Source: DASZGL01 sp035938875 (GTDB lineage: Bacteria > Chloroflexota > Dormibacteria > Aeolococcales > Aeolococcaceae). Taken from it: a stretch of DNA of 13,621 nt. Shown here one piece after another: positions 1 to 9,258 of this stretch. Within the stretch, counting starts at the first letter, position 1, and each line of letters begins with the position of its first letter. The translations under genes and the position numbers were made by a program. Under the pieces are notes generated by a model, which did no database searches, had not been told where the DNA came from, and worked only from the letters and a program-made list of their open reading frames with translations. The stretch lies in contig DASZGL010000126.1 in NCBI GenBank assembly GCA_035938875.1, forward strand, positions 1 to 13,621. Direction: 5' to 3'.

Positions 1-597
1 CTCGTCCTCGGTGAGCGGTTGCGTCCGCGCACGGCGATCGCCATCGCCGTCGGCGCGCTCGGCGTCTACGTGCTGGTCGAGCAGGGACTGGTCTCGCCAC
101 ATCCGCTGAGCGGCGACCAGGCGCGCGGTGACCTGCTCGTCGTGCTGTCGCTGGCGCTGGAGTCGGTGGCCACCATCTGCGGCGCGGCGCTGATGCGCCG
201 GGGTTCGCCGTTCACCGTCACCGCGGCGGCGATCACCCTGAGCCTGGTGGTGTGGCTCCCCGCCGAGGCAGCCTGGTCGGTCCACGCCGGCGCACCCCGG
301 CTGAGTGTGTCCGGCTGGCTCGGTGTGCTGTACCTGGCGCTGGTGGCGACCTGCATCGCCTACGGCGGCTGGTTCTGGGGCCTTCAGCGGCTGACCCCAC
401 AGGACATCACCCCGCTGCTCCTCATCCAGCCGGTGGCGGGGTCGATCATCGCCGCGGCCGTGCGCGGAGAGCGGCCTACGGCGACCACCTTTGCCGGAGG
501 GGCACTGGTCCTCGGTGGCGTGGCCCTGGTCGCCCTGTGCCGCCGGCCCACGGGGGCGGAGGCCGAGCTCCAGGCCATGGCACCGGAGGCGCCGTAG
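1..597 (+). CDS. EamA/DMT-family membrane transporter, C-terminal part (5' end cut by window)
   Basis: The frame is open from the first base and ends in TAG at 595-597, so the gene begins left of the window. The first visible residues, LVLGERLRP, match the end of a first EamA domain, where a conserved glycine-glutamate-arginine precedes a membrane helix. A full second EamA domain follows, with about five hydrophobic helices, a WFWGLQRLTPQ stretch, and a second RGERPTATT element before the last helix. Family knowledge: drug/metabolite transporters have ten helices in two EamA halves and move small metabolites across the inner membrane; the substrate cannot be read from sequence. A TTG at 19 lies in frame, but it would cut into the conserved motif and is not the real start. 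The tail after the last helix is short and hydrophilic. Family assignment is firm; substrate unknown. Confidence 0.85.
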   Translation, partial: LVLGERLRPRTAIAIAVGALGVYVLVEQGLVSPHPLSGDQARGDLLVVLSLALESVATICGAALMRRGSPFTVTAAAITLSLVVWLPAEAAWSVHAGAPRLSVSGWLGVLYLALVATCIAYGGWFWGLQRLTPQDITPLLLIQPVAGSIIAAAVRGERPTATTFAGGALVLGGVALVALCRRPTGAEAELQAMAPEAP

Positions 598-690
598 CGG
601 CTACTGGCCGCGCAATCATCGGTGCGCGCCCATCGTCTAATCCTCAGGGTGGTGGGCTGGGATGGCACGCGCGCCGCAGGGCGGCACATT

Positions 691-696
691 GGGGAG
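691..696 (+). promoter_or_regulatory. Ribosome binding site fixing the start of the beta-helix gene
   Basis: GGGGAG lies 8 bases before the ATG at 705-707. It selects this start over the much longer open frame that runs back into the preceding transporter gene. The protein from this ATG begins directly with a signal peptide, which agrees. The 598-704 gap also holds a TCTAAT at 636-641 that resembles a -10 box, but no convincing -35 partner was seen. Confidence 0.6.
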
Positions 697-704
697 TTGA
701 GACG

Positions 705-2423
705 ATGACGGCGCCGAGGTTCCGCTTCATCGCGGCTGCGCTCGCCCTTCCCCTGGTGAGCGCCGCCGGAGCCCAGCAAGCCGACGCGGCGACGCCCTCG
801 GTGCTCCTCGTGGGCAGCTTCAACGGCGTCACCGGAGGCTACTCGACCATCCAGGCGGCCGTCGACGCCGCCCAACCAGGCGACTGGATCCTGGTCGGCC
901 CCGGCGACTATCACGAGAAGGGCACCGACAAGGCCGGCGTCTACATCACCACACCCGGCCTGCACCTTCGCGGCATGAACCGCAACAACGTCGTCGTCGA
1001 CGGCACCAACTCCGGCGGCTCGATGCCCTGTGATCCGACCCCATCGCTGCAGGACTTCGGGCCGGTCGACAGCAGCGGGACCGCGGCCGGGCGAAACGGC
1101 GTCGAGGTGTGGAAGGCCGACGGCGTCAGCATCGAGAACCTCACCGCCTGCAACTACCTGTCGAGCGGTGGCGGTGGCAACGGCAACGAGATCTGGTGGA
1201 ACGGCGGCGACGGCAGCGGCCAGGTGCACCTCGGAGCGTTGTCCGGCGCGTACCTGACCGCGACCTCGACGTACAACTACGACAAGGACAAGGCGCACAA
1301 CCCCAACGGCGCCCAGGGCAAGTACGGGATCTTCACCAGCAACGAGAGCGGTCCCGGTGTCATCACCCATACCTACGCGTCGAACATGGGGGACAGCGCC
1401 TACTACATCGGAGCCTGCCCCGACTGCAACGTCGACCTCGTCGACGCCCACGCGCAGAACAGCGCCCTTGCGTTCTCGGGAACCAACGCGGGCGGACACC
1501 TGATCATCGAGAACGGTGAATTCGACAACAACAAGGCCGGTCTCGGCCCCAACACGCTGAACAACGACGACGCACCCTCACCGGCAGATGGGACATGCCC
1601 GAACGGCGCCACAGGCCCCACTGGCAGCCACTCCTGCGCGGTGATCCGCAACAACAAGATTCACGACAACAACAATCCCAACACCCCGCAGTTCGGCATC
1701 GCCGGCGCTGTCCCGGTGGGAACCGGCGTCGTCCTTCCTGGCGTGGCGAACTACACGGTGACCGGCAACCAGATCTACAACAACAACTCCTGGGGAGTGG
1801 TGATCACCGACTTCCCCGACACCGAGACGCCGCCGCCCACGTTGTCGGCGACGGCGTGCCGCGGCGGCATGGACGCCACCACTCCTGCGCAGTCACTCTG
1901 CTATTACCCGGCGTTCGGCAACGAGATTGCCGGCAACACCTTCAGCAAGAACGGCTCCTTCGGCAACCCGAGCAACGGCGACCTCGCCGACAACAACCTC
2001 GCCCACAGTCCCGGCAACTGCTTCCACGACAACACTGACGCCGCCGGTCTGACCAGCGATCCGCCGAGCATCCAGACGGTGATGGGCACGTGTGGGGCGC
2101 CGGGGGGCTGGACCGGCTTCACCCTGCAGCAGCTGGTCTGTGCCTCGGGACCGGTGATCAACATCGGCAGCACCGCGATCCAGTGCCCGCCCAACCTGCC
2201 CGCCGCGACCTATCCGCAGACGACCGGCGTGCAGATGACGGACATCCCCGCCGGCCTGCCGACGATGCCCGATCCCTGTGCCGGTGTTCCTGCCAACCCG
2301 TGGTGCGCACTCGGCGCGTCGGTCCCGGAGTTCCGTCCGGCGACCGTGGGTGCGGTCGGCGCCGCGATGCTCGCGGCGGCGTTCCTCGGCACGCTGGCCT
2401 GGAGGCGGCGCCGCACCGTCTGA
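705..2423 (+). CDS. Secreted right-handed parallel beta-helix protein with C-terminal membrane anchor
   Basis: The product is 572 residues. Residues 1-28 look like a signal peptide (basic start, hydrophobic core, cleavage likely after AQQADA). Residues 46-69 (YSTIQAAVDAAQPGD... then PGDYH) are the classic first turn of pectin-lyase-like beta-helix proteins. The middle is rich in Asn and Gly, with turns such as RNNKIHDNNN and GNQIYNNNSWG, as expected for an asparagine ladder. Many cysteines, some in close pairs (GACPDC, NPWC), suggest an extracytoplasmic, disulfide-bonded protein. The C-terminus is a VPEF motif, a hydrophobic helix and RRRR, so the protein is probably held at the cell surface. 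Proteins of this fold bind or cleave polysaccharides or act as structural surface proteins; no catalytic residue can be assigned. It is probably not tightly co-transcribed with the transporter 107 bp upstream. Confidence 0.85.
   Translation: MTAPRFRFIAAALALPLVSAAGAQQADAATPSVLLVGSFNGVTGGYSTIQAAVDAAQPGDWILVGPGDYHEKGTDKAGVYITTPGLHLRGMNRNNVVVDGTNSGGSMPCDPTPSLQDFGPVDSSGTAAGRNGVEVWKADGVSIENLTACNYLSSGGGGNGNEIWWNGGDGSGQVHLGALSGAYLTATSTYNYDKDKAHNPNGAQGKYGIFTSNESGPGVITHTYASNMGDSAYYIGACPDCNVDLVDAHAQNSALAFSGTNAGGHLIIENGEFDNNKAGLGPNTLNNDDAPSPADGTCPNGATGPTGSHSCAVIRNNKIHDNNNPNTPQFGIAGAVPVGTGVVLPGVANYTVTGNQIYNNNSWGVVITDFPDTETPPPTLSATACRGGMDATTPAQSLCYYPAFGNEIAGNTFSKNGSFGNPSNGDLADNNLAHSPGNCFHDNTDAAGLTSDPPSIQTVMGTCGAPGGWTGFTLQQLVCASGPVINIGSTAIQCPPNLPAATYPQTTGVQMTDIPAGLPTMPDPCAGVPANPWCALGASVPEFRPATVGAVGAAMLAAAFLGTLAWRRRRTV
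2322..2420 (+). other. C-terminal sorting-like tail of the beta-helix protein (VPEF, helix, RRRR)
   Basis: The last 33 residues have the three-part layout of protein-sorting tails: a short VPEF signature, about 20 Ala/Val/Leu-rich residues forming one membrane helix, then WRRRRTV at the very end. The layout matches PEP-CTERM (VPEP) and archaeal PEF-CTERM tails handled by exosortase or archaeosortase enzymes. It lacks the LPxTG of classical sortase substrates. It could equally be a plain stop-transfer anchor. No sortase gene is in the window. Confidence 0.45.
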
Positions 2424-2496
2424 GCGTCGCCGCGCAGGACGGCTGTGGAGGCTGATCGGCCACCATTCGCAGCTTGGTGTCCAGGCTCAGAAACCC

Positions 2497-3024
2497 ATGC
2501 TGACCGCCGTTCGCTTCATCCACTACGTCTCGGGCATCGCCTGGGTGGGCGCGACCCTGGTGCTCTCGCTGGTGGTCTTCCCCGCCATCGACCGCTGCTC
2601 CGGTGAGGTGCGGGCGCCGGTCATGCGCGCCCTCGCCCGGCGCATCGCCCCATGGGAGGTGATCGCGTCGCTGGCGGTCATCGTCAGCGGCGGCGCCCAG
2701 GCGGTCATGCAGCACCGCCTCGACGACGGCCTCGGCCACGCGCTGCGGACCACGTGGGGCCAGGCGATCGGCGTCGGTGCGCTCTGCGCCATCGCGCTGG
2801 TGGTGTTGGGCCTCGCCGCACTGGCGCCGCTGACGCGACGGTTCACCGAGCTCGAGGAGGCGGTGGCCCGCGACCCGCTGCGCAGCCCGCTGAGCATCCG
2901 CGAGCTGGGACGCCGCGACGCCGCCTGGTGGCGCACCCGCCAGCGCCTCATCTACGCCACCACCGCGGAGATCGCCCTGGCGCTGGTCGCCATCGGCTCA
3001 ATGGCGGTGGCGCGGGGAGCGTAG
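2497..3024 (+). CDS. Small four-helix membrane protein, CopD/DUF2269-like
   Basis: The product is 175 residues from ATG 2497. Four hydrophobic segments are visible, at about residues 5-28, 46-66, 83-108 and 148-171, with a charged stretch near 112-147 between the third and fourth. The opening pattern, with HYVSGIAWVGATL in helix 1, resembles CopD/DUF2269-type integral membrane proteins, some of which are linked to copper handling or haem. His8 and Trp17 of helix 1 fit that family. The open frame runs further upstream, but only through the tail of the beta-helix gene. ATG 2497 is the first sensible start and places helix 1 at the N-terminus. No good ribosome binding site precedes it; a GGAGG at 2447-2451 is too far away. 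It lies 73 bp after the beta-helix stop on the same strand. Function is unproven. Confidence 0.7.
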   Translation: MLTAVRFIHYVSGIAWVGATLVLSLVVFPAIDRCSGEVRAPVMRALARRIAPWEVIASLAVIVSGGAQAVMQHRLDDGLGHALRTTWGQAIGVGALCAIALVVLGLAALAPLTRRFTELEEAVARDPLRSPLSIRELGRRDAAWWRTRQRLIYATTAEIALALVAIGSMAVARGA

Positions 3025-3026
3025 CT

Positions 3027-4217
3027 TCAGCCGGCGACGGCGTTGGTGGCGCGGAGGCGACGGCGCTCGGCGGGCCCGTAGCCGACGCGGCGCAGCCAGC
3101 ACTCGGTGTGCTCACCGACGGCAGGAATGCGTGGGCCGCCGCCCATGGGTCCCGCGCTGCTGCGGATGGGCTGCACCGGGATGCGCGCCGTGCCGGCGGC
3201 GCTGCGCACCTCCTGGAGCAGGCCGCGCTCGGCGACCACCGGATGGGCAGCGACGTCGGCGACGCTGCGTAACCGCGCCGTGGCCAGTCCGGCAGCCACC
3301 AACCGCCTCTCCCACTCCGCGGCGGGCGCCGTCGCGAGCACCTCCTCGATGGCCGCGTGCAGCGCATCGCGATGCGCCATGCGGCCGGCCATGACCGCGA
3401 AGCGCCCATCGCCGGCAAGGTCGGGACGGTGGAACACGTCGGTGCACATCAGGTTCCATTCGCGATCCTGCTGTGCGACCAGGAAGATCTCAGCACCGTC
3501 CCCGCAGCGGAAGGGACCGTACGGTGCGACGTGGAGATGGTGCAGTCCGGCGGGTGTTGGTTCGTTACCGGTGGCGAGGTACAGCCCCAGGGTGGGTGCC
3601 GTCCAGTCGAGCGTCGCGTCGAACATCGACACGCTGAGCGACGCACCTCCACCGCCGGCGCGTCGCTGTGCCATCGCGCCGAGCACGGCGAGTGCCGCCG
3701 ACGTCCCCGCAGCGATGTCGCAGAGGGAGACACCCGACTTGGCCGGGTGTCCAGGCTCACCGGTCACCGCGATCACCCCGGCCTCGGCCTGCACCAGTAG
3801 GTCGTACGCCTTTCGCTCGGCGTAGCTGCCCCCGTCGCCGTAGCCGCTGATGCTCGCGTAGATGAGGTCAGGACGGCGGTGGCGCAGCTGGCGCGGGCCG
3901 AGGCCGAGCCGCGTGGCGGCGCCTGGCGCGAAGTTCTGGACGACGATGTCGGCGGCATCGGCGAGGCGGCGGGCGACATCGCGTCCGGCCGCCGACTTCA
4001 GGTCGATGGCGACCGAATCCTTGCCGTGGTTGAGCCAGGCGAAGTAGCTGCTGACACCGGCGCAGTGGTGCTCGTAGTGACGCGCGAAGTCACCCTCGCC
4101 GGGACGCTCGACCTTGACCACGGTGGCGCCCTGGTCGAGCAGCAGGCGCGTCGCCAGCGGCCCCGAGACCGCCTGCTCGAGGGCGAGGACGACAGTCCCC
4201 CGCAATGGCAGTGTCAC
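3027..4217 (-). CDS. CaiB/BaiF-family (class III) CoA-transferase or acyl-CoA racemase
   Basis: The product is 396 residues from a GTG start at 4217-4215, ending in TGA at 3029-3027. The N-terminal pattern (LEQAVSGPLATRLLLDQGA then VVKVERPGEGD, residues 13-43) is typical of the family, as are VVQNFAPGA (92-100), SGYGDGG (124-130) and the YDLLVQAEAG segment (138-147). Asp167 in CDIAAG corresponds by position to the catalytic Asp near 169 of formyl-CoA transferase and CaiB. The length is normal for the family (about 380-430). Members move CoA between acyl groups through enzyme-bound anhydride and thioester intermediates, or racemise 2-methylacyl-CoAs; the substrate is not readable here. The gene starts four bases after the carboxylase stop, with no evident ribosome binding site, which suggests one transcript and translational coupling. 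A racemase role on branched acyl-CoA would fit that neighbour but is inference. Confidence 0.88.
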   Translation of the reverse strand: MTLPLRGTVVLALEQAVSGPLATRLLLDQGATVVKVERPGEGDFARHYEHHCAGVSSYFAWLNHGKDSVAIDLKSAAGRDVARRLADAADIVVQNFAPGAATRLGLGPRQLRHRRPDLIYASISGYGDGGSYAERKAYDLLVQAEAGVIAVTGEPGHPAKSGVSLCDIAAGTSAALAVLGAMAQRRAGGGGASLSVSMFDATLDWTAPTLGLYLATGNEPTPAGLHHLHVAPYGPFRCGDGAEIFLVAQQDREWNLMCTDVFHRPDLAGDGRFAVMAGRMAHRDALHAAIEEVLATAPAAEWERRLVAAGLATARLRSVADVAAHPVVAERGLLQEVRSAAGTARIPVQPIRSSAGPMGGGPRIPAVGEHTECWLRRVGYGPAERRRLRATNAVAG

Positions 4218-4221
4218 CGCG

Positions 4222-5895
<1,674 letters not shown>

Positions 5896-5937
5896 GTCGC
5901 TCCAAGGCTAGCCGAACCAGCGGCTACTGGGGCCTGC
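5896..5937. promoter_or_regulatory. Short divergent region with inverted repeat
   Basis: This 42-bp gap separates the divergent carboxylase and metallo-hydrolase genes. It holds an inverted repeat, TAGCCG (5909-5914) and CGGCTA (5921-5926), with a six-base spacer, and an overlapping CCAG/CTGG pair. Its place between two starts would suit an operator for a dimeric repressor, but such short GC-rich arms can arise by chance. No clear -10/-35 pair was found; promoters may lie partly inside the flanking genes. Confidence 0.3.
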
Positions 5938-6675
5938 GTGGCAAGCTGCGCCGCCGTGCCCGGTCCCCCTGTTGTGCTGGCCAAGGGCGTGTGGCGCATG
6001 CCCACGATCGGCCGAAGCGCGGTCAACTCATTCGCGTTCGAGGAATCCGACGGCTCGGTGACGCTGGTCGATGCCGGGGTTCGTGGGGCGACCAAGCGCG
6101 TCGTCGCTCACCTCGACGCCATCGGCAAGCAGCCCGAGCAGGTCCGGCGCATCGTGCTCACCCACGCGCACTTCGACCACGTCGGCGATGCCCGGCGTCT
6201 GCGCGAGCGCACCGGTGGCCGCACCTGCATCCATGAGGACGACGCCGAGTTCATGCGCAGCGGTAAGGCGCCGCCGCTGGATCGCAGCCTGCGGCTGGCG
6301 CGCATCGCAGCGATGGTGCCGTCGGGCAGCATCGGCGGCGGCCCTGTCGACGAGACGTTCACCGACAACGAGCTCCTCGACGTCGCCGGCGGTCTGCGCG
6401 CGCTGCACACGCCAGGGCACACGCCAGGACACTGCTCCTTCCTGCACGAACCGACCGGGGTGCTGATCACCGGCGACTCGCTGTTCAACTGGCGCAGCCG
6501 GATGCGCTACTCCTTCGCGCTCTTCTGCAGCAACTTCCGTCTCTGCACCGAGACCGCTGACAGGCTCGGTGAGGTGCAGTACGAGGTCGCTGCCTTCACC
6601 CACGGACCAGAGATCCGTGACCGCGCGCGGGACAGTGTGCGCGCATTCCTGCAGCGCCGGCTCCGTGCCGGCTGA
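5938..6675 (+). CDS. Metallo-beta-lactamase-fold hydrolase
   Basis: The product is 245 residues from GTG 5938. The metal-binding motif THAHFDH (residues 75-81) supplies His76, His78, Asp80 and His81. GHTPGH (160-165) supplies the third His, TGDSLF (178-183) the bridging Asp180, and FTHGP (220-224) the last His222. All usual zinc ligands of the glyoxalase-II-like MBL family are therefore present, and activity is expected. Substrates in this large family include thioesters, lactones, phosphodiesters and lactams; none can be chosen here. The start is uncertain. GTG 5938 has a GGGG five bases upstream. GTG 5956 (239 residues) and ATG 5998 are also in frame; the last would remove the first beta-strand. 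The open frame extending upstream to 5494 lies antisense to the carboxylase and is not used. Its stop is 30 bp from the convergent permease stop. Confidence 0.88.
   Translation: MASCAAVPGPPVVLAKGVWRMPTIGRSAVNSFAFEESDGSVTLVDAGVRGATKRVVAHLDAIGKQPEQVRRIVLTHAHFDHVGDARRLRERTGGRTCIHEDDAEFMRSGKAPPLDRSLRLARIAAMVPSGSIGGGPVDETFTDNELLDVAGGLRALHTPGHTPGHCSFLHEPTGVLITGDSLFNWRSRMRYSFALFCSNFRLCTETADRLGEVQYEVAAFTHGPEIRDRARDSVRAFLQRRLRAG
6656..6672 (+). terminator. Possible hairpin at the end of the MBL gene
   Basis: GCCGGC (6656-6661) and GCCGGC (6667-6672) form a six-base GC stem with a five-base loop, ending just before the TGA. There is no T-run, so it is not a classical intrinsic terminator. T-less hairpins have been proposed to terminate in high-GC bacteria. 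It sits between two convergent genes, where a terminator is expected. Confidence 0.2.
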
Positions 6676-6705
6676 CCGCGCAACTCCCTGGTCTACCGGC
6701 GGCTG

Positions 6706-9252
6706 CTACTCGGTGACGATGGCGCGCAGCATGTCCGTCTTCGCAGCGCGCCGGGCCGGAAATATCGCCGCCAGCAGGCCGGCCAGGAAGGCGATGACAA
6801 CGTAGGAGATCTGCTGACCGATGGCGATGTTGACGGTGTTGACGCCCAGTGACGCGAAGGCCTTGACCAGGGCGACGCCGAAGAAGAGACCGACGGCCAG
6901 TCCCAACAGCGTGCCGAAGATGGTGATCAGCACCGTCTCCCAGCGCACCATACTGCGCATCTGCCCACGGGTCATGCCCAGAGCCCGCACGAGGCCGAGC
7001 TCACGGGTGCGCTCGACGATCGACAGCGCCACGGTGTTGACCACGCCGAGCAGGGCGATGACGATGGCGAATACGACGAGCACGTTGATCAGATTGAGCA
7101 GGATGTCGATCTGATTTGCCTGGCTCTTCTTGTACTCGGCGTTGTTCTGCACCTTCATTCCGGGGAACGATTTCAGCGTCGATTCCACCTTGCCACGGAG
7201 GTCGGCCACGGCAACGCCCGGAGCCCCCTTGACGAGAACCGCGAAGTCCTGGACGTCGACGTTCTGTGCCCGCCAGGTGTTCAGGGTGACCACATAGTCG
7301 CCGAAGAGCGGGTTGCGCGCGAAGATGGTGGCGACGCGCTGACTGCGGACTCCCGGGCGGAAGAACTGCATGGGCACTGCGTCGCCGACCTTGATGGTGT
7401 GGTTTTTGGCCGCGTCCTCGCTGATCGCAACAGCGTCGTCGCCGAGGCTGGCGAGCGGCGCCCCCTGCTGGATCTCGGCGACGGCGGTCCTGTCGATGGT
7501 GGCGGGCTCGATGGCTATCGCCTGGTCGCCTTCGTTGCCGTAGTGGAAATTACCGCCGCTGATCTCCGAGACCGCGGCGATGCTGGAGTTGGCGCGCAGC
7601 GCCTGGGCAACACCCAGGGGCACGAAGCCGGCACCCTGGTTCTCCGGGGTGACGATGTAGTCAGCAGTGACGGTGCGGTCGATGGTGCTGCTGATCGAGT
7701 CCTTGAGGGACGCCGCCACCACCGTGAAGCACGCCACCAGGCCAACGCCGATCATCAGCGCCGACGCCGTCGCCGCGGTCCGCCGCGGGTTGCGACGCGC
7801 ATTCTCCGAGGCCAGCTTGCCCGGTGCCCCACGCAAACGCCGCACCGGCCAGCCGAGGAACTCGACGACCGGCGGCACAAGGATGGCGGCGAGGACGGCG
7901 ACTCCGACAAACGTCGCCAGCGCGCCGATGCCGGTGACCAGAAGCTGACTGCTCGACACGACGAAGAGGCCCAGGCATAGGATGACGATGCCGGCGACCA
8001 GGATTCCCAGGCCGACGCTGACGCGGCGGGTGGTCACGGCGGTCGGCGGCGGAACCGCCTCGCGCAGCGCTTCCACCGGGGCAACCCGCGTCGCCCGCCA
8101 GGCGGGAGCCAGCGAGGCGACGACGGTGACCAGCGTGCCCAGGACGAGTCCGATCACAACGGTGGTCCAGGCGACCTGAAGCGGCGTGCTGCCCAGGTCG
8201 AGGCCGATGGCGTTGAGCAGTGCCTCCAGGCCCTTGGCGATGAGAATGCCGAAGGCGACACCCACCATCGAGGCGATCAGCCCGGTGATCGTTGCCTCGA
8301 GCACCACCGAGCGCAGCACCTGTCCTCGCGTCGCCCCCATGGCTCGCAGGAGGGCGAGCTCACGCTGGCGCTGCGCGACCAGGATCGAGAAGGTGTTGAG
8401 GATGATGAACGAGCCGACAAACAGCGCTATGAGCGCGAAGACGAGCAGGAACGTGCTGAGCACGTTGGTCAGCGTCTTCACCGCGTCGGTCTGCTCCTGG
8501 GCGAGCGACTGACCGGTGACCGCCTCGACCCCGGCGGGCAGCACGGCGGCGACACGCGTCTTGAGCTGCTCCGCTGAGACCCCGCTGTCGGCCTTGACGA
8601 AGATGCTCTCGTACTCGGTTTCCGAGCCCAGGATGGCGCGGCCCGCTTGCGGATCGAAGGCGGAGATGGTCGCCCCGGCGAGGTTGTCCTGGGTCCCGAA
8701 TCCGGCGACGCCCGACACCGTGAAGGTCCGCGGCGGGCCGACCGGGAGGATGATCTCGATGCGATCGCCGGGATTGATGCCGTGGTTCGTCGCGGTCTTG
8801 GCGTCGATGACGACCTGGGAGTCGCCCTGCGGTGGCGAGCCCGCCTTGAGGTGGAGGGCTGCCATGTCCGGGTAGGGATTCCAGAGCAGGCCGATCGTCG
8901 GCGCGCCACCGGTGGTCACCGCCTTGCCCTGCTGGTCGACGATGGTCGTGCCGATGCGCTCGACGTCGCCGAACGCCTCCTTGACACCGGACACCGCCTG
9001 CACGGTGGGCAGCACCGACGCGGGGACCGGAGGATGCTGCGGGATGCCCTGCGCCGACCCCGTGCTGGCACCGCGGACGGCGACGTCGATGCCGGCGGTG
9101 GTGGTGTTGAAGAGGTCGGTGAAGGTCTTGTTGACGGTGTCGCCGAGGACGATGGTTCCCGAGACAAAGGCGACGCCGAGGACGACGGCGAGCGCGGCGA
9201 GGGCAAGCCGCAGCTTGTGCGCCAGGAGCCCTTGGAGGGTCGCCTTGACCAA
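6706..9252 (-). CDS. ABC transporter permease with two FtsX domains
   Basis: The product is 848 residues. After a short basic N-terminus comes a membrane helix (about 15-37), then an extracytoplasmic domain (about 40-260). A first FtsX domain follows with three helices (about 265-395), including the RQRELALLRAMGATRGQV coupling segment (295-312). Two more helices lie at about 412-465. The second half repeats the plan: a helix at about 495-515, an extracytoplasmic domain, and a second FtsX domain from about 715 to the end with RTRELGLVRALGMTRGQM. This ten-helix layout is typical of large single-chain permeases partnered by LolD/MacB-like ATPases that export peptides, lipids or drugs or act mechanically on cell-wall enzymes. 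The start is TTG 9252, ten bases after a GGAGG that overlaps the end of the ATPase gene. The ATPase stops six bases upstream, so the two are co-transcribed. The cargo is unknown. Confidence 0.93.
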   Translation of the reverse strand: MVKATLQGLLAHKLRLALAALAVVLGVAFVSGTIVLGDTVNKTFTDLFNTTTAGIDVAVRGASTGSAQGIPQHPPVPASVLPTVQAVSGVKEAFGDVERIGTTIVDQQGKAVTTGGAPTIGLLWNPYPDMAALHLKAGSPPQGDSQVVIDAKTATNHGINPGDRIEIILPVGPPRTFTVSGVAGFGTQDNLAGATISAFDPQAGRAILGSETEYESIFVKADSGVSAEQLKTRVAAVLPAGVEAVTGQSLAQEQTDAVKTLTNVLSTFLLVFALIALFVGSFIILNTFSILVAQRQRELALLRAMGATRGQVLRSVVLEATITGLIASMVGVAFGILIAKGLEALLNAIGLDLGSTPLQVAWTTVVIGLVLGTLVTVVASLAPAWRATRVAPVEALREAVPPPTAVTTRRVSVGLGILVAGIVILCLGLFVVSSSQLLVTGIGALATFVGVAVLAAILVPPVVEFLGWPVRRLRGAPGKLASENARRNPRRTAATASALMIGVGLVACFTVVAASLKDSISSTIDRTVTADYIVTPENQGAGFVPLGVAQALRANSSIAAVSEISGGNFHYGNEGDQAIAIEPATIDRTAVAEIQQGAPLASLGDDAVAISEDAAKNHTIKVGDAVPMQFFRPGVRSQRVATIFARNPLFGDYVVTLNTWRAQNVDVQDFAVLVKGAPGVAVADLRGKVESTLKSFPGMKVQNNAEYKKSQANQIDILLNLINVLVVFAIVIALLGVVNTVALSIVERTRELGLVRALGMTRGQMRSMVRWETVLITIFGTLLGLAVGLFFGVALVKAFASLGVNTVNIAIGQQISYVVIAFLAGLLAAIFPARRAAKTDMLRAIVTE

Positions 9253-9258
9253 GGGCGG

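Noticed and set aside
596..607. The 12-mer AGCGGCTACTGG, also present at 5919-5930 and 13434-13445.
   Set aside because: With this GC content, shared 12-mers are expected by chance in 13.6 kb. One copy encodes the SGYW of the repeat protein, and the flanks do not match.
252..704. A long open frame that would extend the beta-helix gene upstream into the transporter gene.
   Set aside because: It overlaps a recognisable EamA domain in another frame, has low-complexity Arg/Gly/Pro composition, and is bypassed by the ribosome binding site, ATG and signal peptide at 705.
384..1499. Open frame of 371 codons on the minus strand.
   Set aside because: It is antisense to the transporter and beta-helix genes. 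Its Val/Asp/Gly/Arg-rich sequence shows no domain and is a typical GC-rich shadow frame.
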